This document shows positions 56,301 through 60,400 of a DNA stretch of 64,000 nt, in pieces. Within the stretch, counting starts at the first letter, position 1, and each line of letters opens with the position of its first letter. The notes below the pieces were generated by a model. That model saw nothing but the letters and a program-made list of their open reading frames with translations. It did not search any database and was not told the origin of the DNA. Made by a program: the position numbers and the translations under genes. This stretch comes from Lamellibrachia columna (taxonomy: Eukaryota; Annelida; Polychaeta; Sabellida; Siboglinidae). The DNA lies in assembly GCA_963662155.1 (NCBI GenBank), contig OY759262.1, positions 54,517,490 to 54,581,489 on the forward strand. Direction: 5' to 3'.

Positions 56301-57395
56301 AACATGGACTTTGAGGTTAGTAGCTATAGAGGTCCCTACTGCAATGAACAACTCTAAGTTTAACATGGACTTTGAGGTTAGTAGCTATAGATGTCCCTAC
56401 TGCAATAAACAACTATAAGTTTAACATGGACTTTGAGGTTAGTAGCTATAGATGTCCCTACTGCAATAAACAACTCTAAGTTTAACATGGACTTTGAGGT
56501 TAGTAGCTATAGATGTCCCTACTGCAATAAACAACTCTAAGTTTAACATGGACTTTGAGGTTAGTAGCTATAGATGTCCCTACTGCAATAAACAACTATA
56601 AGTTTAACATGGACTTTGAGGTTAGTAGCTATAGAGGTCCCTACTGCAATGAACAACTCTAAGTTTAACATGGACTTTGAGGTTAGTAGCTATAGATGTC
56701 CCTACTGCAATAAACAACTATAAGTTTAACATGGACTTTGAGGTTAGTAGCTATAGAGGTCCCTACTGCAATGAACAACCCTAGATAGACAGGGCGCAAT
56801 ACACACAGTGGTTAGAATGTCCGACTAACAACCCAGAAGACAGGGTCCAAATCTTCTTGTTGCTGTTTCAAAGTTTGGGCAATTTTGTTCACTCCTTGGT
56901 GTCTCATTTCATTCAGTCTTTGCACAGTAATTGCAGTATGGCTGAATGATTCCCAGAGAAGTCAAGTTGTTGGAGTGAACAGGCCGGCCAGCACTTTTAG
57001 TGATCTTAAGGACTGGATATTGCACAATATAAGAACTTGTGTAATGACTTTTTCTCTTCAGATGAACAATGCCATCTCCATGAATAAGTCTAATCACTAG
57101 TAAAACGATCACAAGTCTTGAGATGTTCATATCTTACCGATTATACAGCAGTGATACCACACTGTTGAGTACCGAGACGTTCTCGAAGTTGTGCTGAAAA
57201 CTAAATGCTTGGTTGAAAGTCATCACTAAAAGTGTCAAAAAGTCCAACTTTGACACGTACATGAAATGTCTTGTGACTTGTAGATTGACGAAGGACTAGG
57301 CGTCTTGAAGGAGGCTCTGCTTATCATTGATGTGAAACTGTCACAAAAGGAGCACCTTGCTACGTACAGCTACACCTTGCAGGAGCTCTTTGATG
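17073..57395 (+). CDS. Partial gene: SMP plus multi-C2 domain protein, 23 exons
   Basis: This entry spans the whole gene; the exons are listed separately. All 23 exons have AG/GT borders and join with matching phases into 887 full codons without a stop (residue 1 is the Ser codon at 17075). Residues 1-170 resemble an SMP lipid-transfer domain, with FTVGDHTPFVKHLQAY near the start and FLEKPEVWFS late. Residues 188-329 are C2-like without calcium aspartates. Residues 330-468 and 511-639 are C2 domains with Asp at 348, 354, 402, 404, 412 and at 529, 535, 582, 584, 590. Residues 640-773 form a polar linker, and 774-887 begin another C2-like fold. In known families, SMP plus C2 proteins (extended synaptotagmins, tricalbins) tether the ER to other membranes and move lipids, with C2 domains binding acidic lipid or calcium. 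That role is inferred here. The order of one atypical C2 before two calcium-type C2s differs from textbook E-Syts, so the orthologue stays open. MCTP or another multi-C2 family is the alternative. Neither the start codon nor the stop codon is in view. Confidence 0.85.
17333..17600 (-). mobile_element. RTE-like LINE 3' fragment with internal triplication
   Basis: It shares ggctggcaccgataccagtc with the copy at 5275. A 45-bp segment (cgtcttatcccttgttct and cgttcttcactc) is tandemly tripled at about 17430-17565. It sits about 20 nt inside intron 1. Confidence 0.6.
17600..17880 (-). mobile_element. L2-like LINE 3' end fragment
   Basis: On the - strand the segment encodes KFNLGKRAFFVTASKICNEL and LPITLKSSKTIATF, the same C-terminal block as at 13480. 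The tail with aacttctatagcgcctaaat comes first on the + strand, confirming reverse orientation. Confidence 0.82.
17858..18468. repeat. 38-bp minisatellite grown from LINE coding sequence, 16 copies
   Basis: The unit ttgttttataggaacacaaa plus gctgttgtgagatgaacc repeats almost perfectly. Its first copy is continuous with the LINE fragment ending at 17880, so the array arose by duplication of LINE DNA. Confidence 0.95.
18470..20010. other. Intron 1 sequence, little recognised
   Basis: It includes a segment at about 18800-19140 with gactgggcccagtcaaaatt, which resembles part of family X. No exon was seen. Confidence 0.4.
20016..20817. mobile_element. 802-bp element with 24-bp inverted ends
   Basis: gagcaattttcaaaaggtcg (left) plus tcac is exactly reverse-complemented at 20794-20817. 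A third, imperfect inverted arm at 20044-20067 makes a hairpin with the left end. No transposase or clear target duplication is visible, so it is either a MITE-like element or an inverted duplication. Confidence 0.55.
20818..21735. other. Intron 1 3' part, AT-rich
   Basis: A 20-nt motif (cctgaaataaacttatatca) occurs at about 20872 and 21133. Nothing else was recognised before the exon 2 acceptor. Confidence 0.4.
21736..21864 (+). CDS. Exon 2: middle of SMP-like domain
   Basis: The acceptor is gtgctgacag and the donor is gttagt. It encodes residues 80-122, including VAVEKLYVMGKLQLVIHL and AMTILFLE. The short alternating beta strands followed by a PFPHVSAMTILFLEK-type segment resemble the part of SMP domains that reads PLVGALSIFFL in extended synaptotagmins. 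It leaves with 2 nt (AA), which exon 3 completes to Lys. Confidence 0.9.
22813..23248. repeat. 36-bp minisatellite, ~12 copies
   Basis: The unit is gtatcagtggctgtacagag plus ggccaggggacaactt. Substitutions are few. Open frames on both strands are a by-product of the 36-bp period. Confidence 0.95.
23249..24324. other. Intron 2 sequence, no gene seen
   Basis: It has AT-rich stretches with small direct repeats such as attcatgttgaa (about 23660) and a poly-C run at 23472-23481. Confidence 0.4.
24325..24479 (+). repeat. Three decayed copies of exon 3 acceptor and exon start
   Basis: Units start at AG positions 24334-24335, 24374-24375 and 24426-24427, 52 bp apart (40 bp for the first). Each repeats cttgttgacag followed by versions of gcctgaggtctggttctccg and tatcaaggctgtct, which is the real junction at 24479/24480. 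Confidence 0.88.
24480..24673 (+). CDS. Exon 3: end of SMP-like domain and charged linker
   Basis: The acceptor is cttgttgacag and the donor is gtaatc. It encodes residues 123-187. PEVWFSVRVLKAVQMMEIP and a following helix (SWIHSLVLDGLTQALVDP) match the close of SMP domains, then a Lys-rich tail (TKAPAKSKDK) follows. It leaves with 1 nt. Three decayed copies of this acceptor plus the first part of the exon lie directly upstream (24325-24479) and keep AG at the equivalent position, so decoy splicing is possible. Confidence 0.9.
25018..25128. repeat. 12-bp repeat (aataacaaccat)n
   Basis: About nine units of aataacaaccat/gt lie in intron 3. Confidence 0.9.
25850..26260 (+). mobile_element. L2-like LINE 3' coding fragment
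   Basis: The + strand reads LLKSLHWHPIQYRVIFKICT, the standard CR1/L2-like ORF2 sequence upstream of the C-terminus. Frame breaks follow and a weak match to the final block lies near 26110-26160. It lies in intron 3, ending about 80 nt before exon 4. Confidence 0.8.
26338..26388 (+). CDS. Exon 4: first strand of atypical C2-like domain
   Basis: This 51-nt exon has acceptor tctcttgcag and donor gtaagt. It encodes residues 188-204 (SAVLTVTVTEEDPKAS plus a split Ala). The alternating hydrophobic pattern looks like a first C2 strand, but no loop-1 aspartate motif follows. Entry and exit phases (2 nt in, 1 nt out) fit exons 3 and 5. An L2-like LINE fragment ends about 80 nt upstream. Confidence 0.82.
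26389..30025. other. Intron 4 main body, no gene seen
   Basis: A long AT-rich stretch with no exon or transposon domain that I can support. A 19-bp triplicate (tatactatataacataat) sits at about 28848-28900. Confidence 0.4.
30030..30450 (+). mobile_element. L2-like LINE 3' end fragment
   Basis: It carries the same blocks as 13440 and 30500: an MHHTLSTHQPPYLASFMNPS-like stretch and a KLNPGKRSVS stretch, then a tail with gatgattccagtttgttg. Coding is frameshifted. Confidence 0.78.
30470..30930 (+). mobile_element. L2-like LINE 3' end fragment, second tandem copy
   Basis: It follows the previous copy directly and ends in gcgccatagaagttaattat plus a tta-rich tail. It lacks part of the C-terminal coding block (deletion near 30800). 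It lies about 80 nt upstream of exon 5. Confidence 0.8.
31009..31139 (+). CDS. Exon 5: atypical C2-like core
   Basis: The acceptor is cgttacag. The donor gttcag is weak (GT followed by TCAG instead of the usual purine-A-G-T), yet it is the only one that keeps phase with exon 6. Residues 205-248 include YCTLVVGEQKQYTQ and TWEDTCSFLVHNL, which resemble C2 strands 3 to 5 (target strand, then W/N-x-F-x-F). A 23-bp minisatellite starts about 42 nt after the donor. Confidence 0.82.
31182..31835. repeat. 23-bp minisatellite, ~28 copies
   Basis: The unit is tagggttgacacagcgggta plus ctg, with a/t/c variants at two sites. It begins 42 nt after the exon 5 donor. Confidence 0.96.
31836..32289. other. 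Intron 5 3' part
   Basis: It contains short direct repeats of gcaatactcttgagtttt (about 32097-32135). There is no gene. Confidence 0.5.
32290..32387 (+). CDS. Exon 6: atypical C2-like domain
   Basis: The acceptor is ttctttcag and the donor is gtgagt. It encodes residues 249-280, LIIKSKSKILLSTYTLAQF followed by ELPLSNYPFQYKS. This reads like C2 strand 6 (LxIxVxS), a shortened loop 3 without Asp, and strand 7. It should therefore not bind calcium. It leaves with 2 nt, completed to Ile in exon 7. Confidence 0.88.
32540..32660 (+). repeat. Short family X relic in intron 6
   Basis: gaaatgctagctcatttgtg matches the core of the copies at 7725 and 47765. It lies upstream of exon 7. Confidence 0.45.
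32771..32916 (+). CDS. Exon 7: end of atypical C2-like domain
   Basis: The acceptor is tttcttcag and the donor is gtactc. It encodes residues 281-329, with GKVLKRKGGGTIKLNIAMEC as a final strand (G-x-I-x-L pattern typical of C2 strand 8) and then a polar stretch with a possible N-glycosylation-like NTT. The donor is immediately followed by a 24-bp minisatellite of about 2.2 kb, so the intron begins with repeat-like sequence. Confidence 0.88.
32922..35118. repeat. 24-bp minisatellite, ~91 copies, starting at exon 7 donor
   Basis: The unit is tagtccaactcattgctccg plus gctc, with many single variants. The intron's first bases, gtactccaactccggctcta, already resemble a unit. Long - strand ORFs exist because the period is 24. 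Mutations are richer here than in the 3.2-kb array, suggesting greater age. Confidence 0.96.
35121..35590. other. Unique spacer between two arrays in intron 7
   Basis: No feature was recognised. It separates the 24-bp and 46-bp arrays. Confidence 0.5.
35591..37331 (+). repeat. 46-bp array of exon 8 splice acceptors, ~38 copies
   Basis: The unit is gtacattgtcttgtgttggt, ttcagtggctggagtgctgt, acgtgt. Every unit contains a pyrimidine-rich tract, cag, and the bases that begin exon 8 (tggctggagt). The last unit is the functional junction at 37317/37318. Variants (ttcact, ctcgtg, tttcagtggcatg) change or abolish the AG in some copies. No stop occurs in any of the three + frames over the whole array. 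Confidence 0.96.
37318..37424 (+). CDS. Exon 8: calcium-type C2 domain, loop 1
   Basis: The acceptor is ttggtttcag and the donor is gtacaa. It encodes residues 330-365. VLYVCIHGADNLLGLD and then NGFSDPYCVLY form a textbook C2 strand 2, loop 1 (Asp348, Asp354) and SDPY motif. The acceptor and the first ~26 nt of the exon are the template of the 46-bp array that fills the preceding 1.7 kb. The real copy is distinguished from the array by gtgttgtacgtatgtatcc at its start and by what follows. Skipped or early acceptors would lengthen the product. Confidence 0.93.
37558..37900 (+). mobile_element. tRNA-derived SINE in intron 8
   Basis: A pol III box A-like tggcgctgtggttagaa (about 37572) and a perfect box B ggttcgattcc (37614-37624) lie at tRNA spacing. 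They are followed by a tRNA-unrelated body with ggctgaatgcttcccagaga, shared with copies at 56795 and 522. It is a SINE and not a functional tRNA, because no acceptor-stem pairing is kept. Confidence 0.82.
38061..38144 (+). CDS. Exon 9: C2 domain, strands 4-5
   Basis: The acceptor is ttggtcactag and the donor is gtcaga; the exon is 28 codons with both borders at phase 0. Residues 366-393 are VKTTHYICRTKNPRWEVCTE followed by FIVSDFTK. This matches the C2 signature K-T-x-x-x-x-x-T-x-N-P-x-W-x-E-x-F, with a Cys and a Val where many families have Asn and Glu. Confidence 0.9.
38172..38190. repeat. G-run
   Basis: Eleven G followed by taaggggg lie just inside intron 9; the run could form a G-quadruplex. 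Confidence 0.7.
38413..38502 (+). CDS. Exon 10: C2 domain, calcium loop 3
   Basis: The acceptor is gtcacaccag and the donor is gtaaac; the exon is 30 codons at phase 0. Residues 394-423 contain LSFIVYDWDGRDASQDDFLG. Asp402 and Asp404 are the loop-3 ligands, with Asp411/412 supplying the last one after a two-residue insertion compared with synaptotagmin. The exon ends in the GSAYVILSQ strand. Confidence 0.92.
38990..39168. repeat. Dispersed repeat family Y, copy 1
   Basis: It shares aaattctgtataaat, gtgttgcca, atatcaaa and ggttttgtcggaaat in order with 51545-51700. No coding sequence was seen. Confidence 0.6.
39205..39358. repeat. 36-bp repeat, 4 copies
   Basis: The unit tactttgtacttctgtgatg plus gatacagaaagatatg lies in intron 10. 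Confidence 0.93.
39649..39784 (+). CDS. Exon 11: end of first calcium-type C2 domain
   Basis: The acceptor is gttcccag and the donor is gtgagc. It encodes residues 424-468, a loop with paired Cys/Arg/Lys residues and then GSISISVIHRPVPS as the last C2 strand. It leaves with 1 nt (A), completed to Asn in exon 12. Confidence 0.88.
39785..40310. other. Intron 11 5' part, no feature
   Basis: A short run of ttgtgacattaa repeats occurs at 39833-39880. Nothing else was recognised. Confidence 0.45.
40312..44624. repeat. 43-bp minisatellite, ~100 copies, with higher-order pattern
   Basis: The unit is cattgtcatactggttatac, ttgctgttacgcccgtcatg, aaa. Variant sites (ttata/ttgta, ttgct/ttgcc, ttacg/ttata/ttatg, cgtca/cgtta) recur in matching blocks. 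The rare cccgttatg variant, for example, recurs at about 41815, 43365, 43880 and 44353. It fills almost all of intron 11 and stops about 27 nt before exon 12. Confidence 0.97.
44649..44713 (+). CDS. Exon 12: inter-C2 linker
   Basis: This is a 65-nt exon with acceptor tttgtttacag and donor gtgagt. It encodes residues 469-490 (KSELVGQEVQSTKTRNFITS), a polar linker without a recognisable fold. It enters with 2 nt and leaves at phase 0. The 4.3-kb array of 43-bp units stops about 27 nt before this exon. Confidence 0.82.
44790..45042. repeat. 17-bp repeat, ~15 copies
   Basis: The unit is gagacccataatcag plus ag/tg in intron 12. A shorter tagtttaagtatgatatat repeat follows to 45125. Confidence 0.92.
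45530..45790 (-). mobile_element. RTE-like LINE 3' fragment
   Basis: It shares tttgtcacta, cccgtttcac and ccagcccactttagcc with the copy at 5300-5530, in the same - strand orientation. Confidence 0.6.
46122..46182 (+). CDS. Exon 13: inter-C2 linker, Ser-rich
   Basis: This is a 61-nt exon with acceptor tttgttcgtag and donor gtgagt. It encodes residues 491-510 (KQKLSSSGAREASRTERMSF), a basic and serine-rich linker of the kind often phosphorylated (inference). It leaves with 1 nt, completed to Asp in exon 14. Confidence 0.8.
46385..46548. repeat. 23-bp minisatellite, left part
   Basis: Seven units of ccatgttgctaggcactcag plus cta occur in intron 13. The same repeat resumes at 46748. Confidence 0.92.
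46581..46740 (+). mobile_element. 160-bp SINE-like insertion with 11-bp target duplication
   Basis: The copy is flanked by ttattatatgt at 46570-46580 and at 46741-46751. It ends in gcgctatataaataaaggtt and attg, a common 3' end of LINE-mobilised short elements. It separates two halves of one minisatellite. The AT-rich duplication leaves a small chance of coincidence. Confidence 0.7.
46748..46906. repeat. 23-bp minisatellite, right part
   Basis: Seven more units of the array at 46385, with ttgttgctagg variants. It ends about 35 nt before exon 14. Confidence 0.92.
46942..47004 (+). CDS. Exon 14: second calcium-type C2 domain, loop 1
   Basis: The acceptor is ttctattatag and the donor is gtcagt. 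It encodes residues 511-531, DLLEIHINQAKNLMAMDSN. These are the first C2 strands and the first loop-1 aspartate (Asp529). A 23-bp minisatellite ends about 40 nt upstream. Confidence 0.92.
47700..48130 (+). repeat. Dispersed repeat family X, copy 2
   Basis: It matches 7664-8085 over most of its length (acatgctagctcgt, ttgtgaaatcatcaa, atatccactattttga, ccagatctaa). It lies in intron 14. Confidence 0.65.
48392..48531 (+). CDS. Exon 15: second calcium-type C2 domain core
   Basis: The acceptor is catgtttctag and the donor is gtgcgt. It encodes residues 532-578: GYSDPYLEVFVN (Asp535), then SIKKKTLNPVWDEWVTMQL. These are the most canonical C2 motifs in the window, including the polybasic strand that usually contacts PIP2. 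It ends in EHLEI, the start of strand 6. Confidence 0.95.
48532..49119. other. Intron 15, no feature
   Basis: AT-rich sequence with no repeat or coding segment that I can support. Confidence 0.5.
49120..49215 (+). CDS. Exon 16: second calcium-type C2 domain, loop 3
   Basis: The acceptor is tccttccag and the donor is gtaagt; the exon is 32 codons at phase 0. It encodes residues 579-610: SVWDRDVFFQKDFLGCLTF with Asp582, Asp584 and Asp590 at synaptotagmin spacing (D-x-D-x5-D). All five calcium ligands of this domain are therefore present. Confidence 0.95.
49245..49352. repeat. ~40-bp repeat after exon 16 donor, 3 diverged copies
   Basis: Three versions of ccagaatgctttgctgcatg plus ctcag begin about 30 nt after the exon 16 donor. 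Confidence 0.7.
49711..49797 (+). CDS. Exon 17: last strand of second calcium-type C2
   Basis: The acceptor is catgttccag and the donor is gtaagg; the exon is 29 codons at phase 0. It encodes residues 611-639. RGWFQLQRIQSGYVQLHFKV matches the C2 ending W-x-x-L followed by G-x-V/I-x-L. Confidence 0.92.
50184..50378 (+). CDS. Exon 18: acidic/polar linker
   Basis: The acceptor is gtgtaacag and the donor is gtattc; the exon is 65 codons at phase 0. Residues 640-704 are low in hydrophobics, with PHEDDTFYPPFPS and MSPIEEKSIENL. I see no domain. It is probably a disordered linker. Confidence 0.85.
50405..50770 (-). repeat. Dispersed repeat family X, reverse copy
   Basis: It shares atagtatattgagccaga, gaacgagctagc and agagacg with 12890-13130. 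It begins soon after the exon 18 donor. Confidence 0.6.
51336..51502 (+). CDS. Exon 19: Ser/Thr-rich linker
   Basis: The acceptor is gttccttgcag and the donor is gtattc. It encodes residues 705-759, rich in Ser and Thr (SEHSTTTVTADIETQ; LRRASSANN). The RRAS motif could be a basophilic kinase site (inference). It leaves with 2 nt (AG), completed to Arg by exon 20. Confidence 0.83.
51545..51705. repeat. Dispersed repeat family Y, copy 2
   Basis: Same ordered blocks as 38990-39168. It starts about 40 nt after exon 19. Confidence 0.6.
52085..52122 (+). CDS. Exon 20: 38-nt basic microexon
   Basis: The acceptor is gtagttacag and the donor is gtaagc. It encodes residues 760-772 (RGSRRDKEKQRPR), strongly basic. 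An alternative acceptor 2 nt downstream (acagag) would give a different frame that does not fit exon 21, so this start is preferred. Its small size makes it a candidate cassette exon, but skipping it would shift the frame. Confidence 0.75.
52685..52907 (-). mobile_element. L2-like LINE 3' fragment abutting exon 21
   Basis: It carries the tail (aataacttctgtagcatccc; acctgagctcagaagcacag) and then, on the - strand, coding sequence equivalent to 17700-17815, ending at gatggggaattcgg. Only about 10 nt separate it from exon 21. Confidence 0.78.
52917..53043 (+). CDS. Exon 21: start of C-terminal C2-like domain
   Basis: The acceptor is gtcatttgtag and the donor is gtgagt. It encodes residues 773-814, including GLKGVTGSIYCKLRLD, which resembles a C2 G-x-I-x-x-x-L strand without loop-1 Asp. 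A LINE fragment runs to within about 10 nt of the exon, so the branch-point region lies in LINE sequence. Confidence 0.83.
53715..53820 (+). CDS. Exon 22: C2-like domain; template of donor array
   Basis: The acceptor is tgtctgtcgcag and the donor is gttagt. It encodes residues 815-850: REKKSASGRLLIKSF and NSKFNMDFD, the latter matching the C2 N-x-x-F-x-F strand. The last ~18 nt of the exon plus the donor and following intron are repeated about 15 times at 55874-56790. Reading through the donor meets an in-frame TAA at 53860-53862. Confidence 0.88.
53869..55871. mobile_element. 2003-bp DNA transposon, TTAA target duplication
   Basis: TTAA occurs at 53865-53868 and 55872-55875. The ends are inverted repeats: ggccacacacggcaggtgaa on the left and, reverse complemented, ggccacacacagcaggtaaa on the right (18 of 20 match). 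Removing it restores an uninterrupted 61-bp repeat junction (aagtttaacatgg). TTAA duplication is known for piggyBac and Kolobok superfamilies; I cannot choose between them. No transposase is visible, so it is probably non-autonomous. A GC-richer core (54060-54720) holds short ORFs. Confidence 0.85.
54409..54717 (+). CDS. 102-codon ORF inside TTAA element, unknown
   Basis: It begins ATGGCGTCTAACG and encodes a basic, low-hydrophobic peptide (MASNESNHRVRTYKF at the start; QVKRRGGKRASIQGWRI at the end). It could be the remnant N-terminal part of a transposase, since such parts are often basic. It could also be captured host sequence. I do not recognise a domain. It lies in the only GC-rich part of the element. 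Confidence 0.35.
   Translation: MASNESNHRVRTYKFSTKHAFGQRKKGRTQQLRDARANRTFSAAKQPDTAEMQLCIVTADDELATPQTPATVPGTDCGVGSRTVAQVKRRGGKRASIQGWRI
55874..56790 (+). repeat. 61-bp array of exon 22 donors, ~15 copies
   Basis: The unit is aagtttaacatggactttga, ggttagtagctatagatgtc, cctactgcaataaacaactc, t. Each unit repeats the end of exon 22 and its gttagt donor. Copies read gag before gttagt where the functional exon reads gac. Variants (atagagg, aatgaac, tatatatg) recur in a block pattern. The original junction is at 53820/53821, now separated by the TTAA element. Confidence 0.95.
56795..57045 (+). mobile_element. Degenerate tRNA-derived SINE in intron 22
   Basis: It parallels 37558-37900: acagtggttagaatgtccga near the start, then ctgtttcaaagtttgggcaa and gctgaatgattcccagagaa. 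Box B is decayed (gggtccaaatc). It starts right after the donor array. Confidence 0.72.
57284..57395 (+). CDS. Exon 23: C2-like domain, last exon in window
   Basis: The acceptor is gtgacttgtag and the donor is gttagt. It encodes residues 851-887: LKEALLIIDVKLSQKEHLA and then YSYTLQELFD, like C2 strand 6, a loop without calcium ligands, and strand 7. It leaves with 1 nt, so at least one more exon lies beyond 64000. The 40-bp satellite begins about 80 nt after the donor. Confidence 0.88.
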
Positions 57396-57477
57396 GTTAG
57401 TATATCACTTGCACTTGCTGCTCATAGTGCCGGGTGTATGAAATGTGTTAGCTGGAAAGTGTGCAGTTTACTAAGCC

Positions 57478-60400
57478 AGTTTAGTCTGTTCTTTGTGGAT
57501 ACACATATAGTGAAACCTTTTTAATCTGTTCTTTGTGGATACATATTCAGTGAAACCTGGTTAGTCTGTTCTTTGTGGGTACACATTCAGTGAAACCTTG
57601 TTAGTCTGTTCTTTGTGGATACATATTCAGTGAAACCTGGTTAGTCTGTTCTTTGTGGATACATATTTAGTGAAACCTGGTTAGTCTGTTCTTTGTGGAT
57701 ACATATTCAGTGAAACCTTGTTAGTCTGTTCTTTGTGGATACATATTCAGTGAAACCTGGTTAGTCAGTTCTTTGTGGATACATATTCAGTGAAACCTTG
57801 TTAGTCTGTTCTTTGTGGATACATATTCAGTGAAACCTGGTTAGTCTGTTCTTTCTGGATACATATTCAGTGAAACCTGGTTAGTCTGTTCTTTGTGGAT
57901 ACATATTCAGTGAAACCTTGTTAGTATGTTCTTTGTGGATACATATACAGTGAAACCTTGTTAGTCTGTTCTTTGTGGATACATATTCAGTGAAACCTGG
58001 TTAGTCTGTTCTTTGTGGATACATATACAGTGAAACCTGTTTAGTCTGTTCTTTGTGGATACATATTCAGTGAAACCTTGTTAGTCTGTTCTTTGTGGAT
58101 ACATATTCAGTGAAACCTGGTTAGTCTGTTCTTTGTGGATACATATTTAGTGAAACCTGGTTAGTCTGTTCTTTGTGGATACATATTCAGTGAAACCTTG
58201 TTAGTCTGTTCTTTGTGGATACATATTCAGTGAAACCTGGTTAGTCTGTTCTTTGTGGATACATATACAGTGAAACCTGGTTAGTCTGTTCTTTGTGGAT
58301 ACATATTCAGTGAAACCTGGTTAGTCTGTTCTTTGTGGATACATATTCAGTGAAACCTGGTTAGTCTGTTCTTTCTGGATACATATTCAGTGAAACCTGG
58401 TTAGTCTGTTCTTTGTGGATACATATACAGTGAAACCTGGTTAGTCTGTTCTTTGTGGATACATATTCAGTGAAACCTTGTTAGTCTGTTCTTTGTGGAT
58501 ACATATTCAGTGAAACCTGGTTAGTCTGTTCTTTGTGGATACATATTTAGTGAAACCTGGTTAGTCTGTTCTTTGTGGATACATATTCAGTGAAACCTTG
58601 TTAGTCTGTTCTTTGTGGATACATATTCAGTGAAACCTGGTTAGTCTGTTCTTTGTGGATACATATTCAGTGAAACCTTGTTAGTCTGTTCTTTCTGGAT
58701 ACATATTCAGTGAAACCTGGTTAGTCTGTTCTTTCTGGATACATATTCAGTGAAACCTGGTTAGTCTGTTCTTTGTGGATACATATTCAGTGAAACCTTG
58801 TTAGTCTGTTCTTTGTGGATACATATACAGTGAAACCTTGTTAGTCTGTTCTTTGTGGATACATATTCAGTGAAACCTGGTTAGTCTGTTCTTTGTGGAT
58901 ACATATACAGTGAAACCTGGTTAGTCTGTTCTTTGTGGATACATATTCAGTGAAACCTTGTTAGTCTGTTCTTTGTGGATACATATTCAGTGAAACCTGG
59001 TTAGTCTGTTCTTTGTGGATACATATTTAGTGAAACCTGGTTAGTCTGTTCTTTGTGGATACATATTCAGTGAAACCTTGTTAGTCTGTTCTTTGTGGAT
59101 ACATATTCAGTGAAACCTGGTTAGTCTGTTCTTTGTGGATACATATACAGTGAAACCTGGTTAGTCTGTTCTTTGTGGATACATATTCAGTGAAACCTTG
59201 TTAGTCTGTTCTTTGTGGATACATATTCAGTGAAACCTGGTTAGTCTGTTCTTTCTGGATACATATTCAGTGAAACCTGGTTAGTCTGTTCTTTGTGGAT
59301 ACATATTCAGTGAAACCTGGTTAGTCTGTTCTTTGTGGATACATATTCAGTGAAACCTTGTTAGTCTGTTCTTTGTGGATACATATACAGTGAAACCTGG
59401 TTAGTCTGTTCTTTGTGGATACATATTCAGTGAAACCTTGTTAGTCTGTTCTTTGTGGATACATATTCAGTGAAACCTTGTTAGTCTGTTCTTTCTGGAT
59501 ACATATTCAGTGAAACCTGGTTAGTCTGTTCTCTGTGGATACATATTCAGTGAAACCTGGTTAGTCTGTTCTTTGTGGATACATATTCAGTGAAACCTTG
59601 TTAGTCTGTTCTTTGTGGATACATATTCAGTGAAACCTGGTTATTCTGTTCTTTGTGGATACATATTCAGTGAAACCTGGTTAGTCTGTTCTTTGTGGAT
59701 ACATATTCAGTGAAACCTGGTTAGTCTGTTCTTTGTGGATACATATTCAGTGAAACCTTGTTAGTCTGTTCTTTGTGGATACATATACAGTGAAACCTGG
59801 TTAGTCTGTTCTTTGTGGATACATATTCAGTGAAACCTTGTTAGTCTGTTCTTTGTGGATACATATTCAGTGAAACCTTGTTAGTCTGTTCTTTCTGGAT
59901 ACATATTCAGTGAAACCTGGTTAGTCTGTTCTCTGTGGATACATATTCAGTGAAACCTGGTTAGTCTGTTCTTTGTGGATACATATTCAGTGAAACCTTG
60001 TTAGTCTGTTCTTTGTGGATACATATTCAGTGAAACCTGGTTATTCTGTTCTTTGTGGATACATATTCAGTGAAACCTGGTTAGTCTGTTCTTTGTGGAT
60101 ACATATTCAGTGAAACCTGGTTAGTCTGTTCTTTGTGGATACATATTCAGTGAAACCTTGTTAGTCTGTTCTTTGTGGATACATATACAGTGAAACCTGG
60201 TTAGTCTGTTCTTTGTGGATACATATTCAGTGAAACCTTGTTAGTCTGTTCTTTGTGGATACATATTCAGTGAAACCTGGTTAGTCTGTTCTCTGTGGAT
60301 ACATATTCAGTGAAACCTTGTTAGTCTGTTCTTTCTGGATACATATTCAGTGAAACCTTGTTAGTCTGTTCTTTCTGGATACATATTCAGTGAAACCTTG

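Noticed and set aside
55874..56790. Array of real tandem exons
   Set aside because: Units carry only the exon end and a donor. There is no acceptor with a pyrimidine tract, so they cannot act as internal exons on their own.
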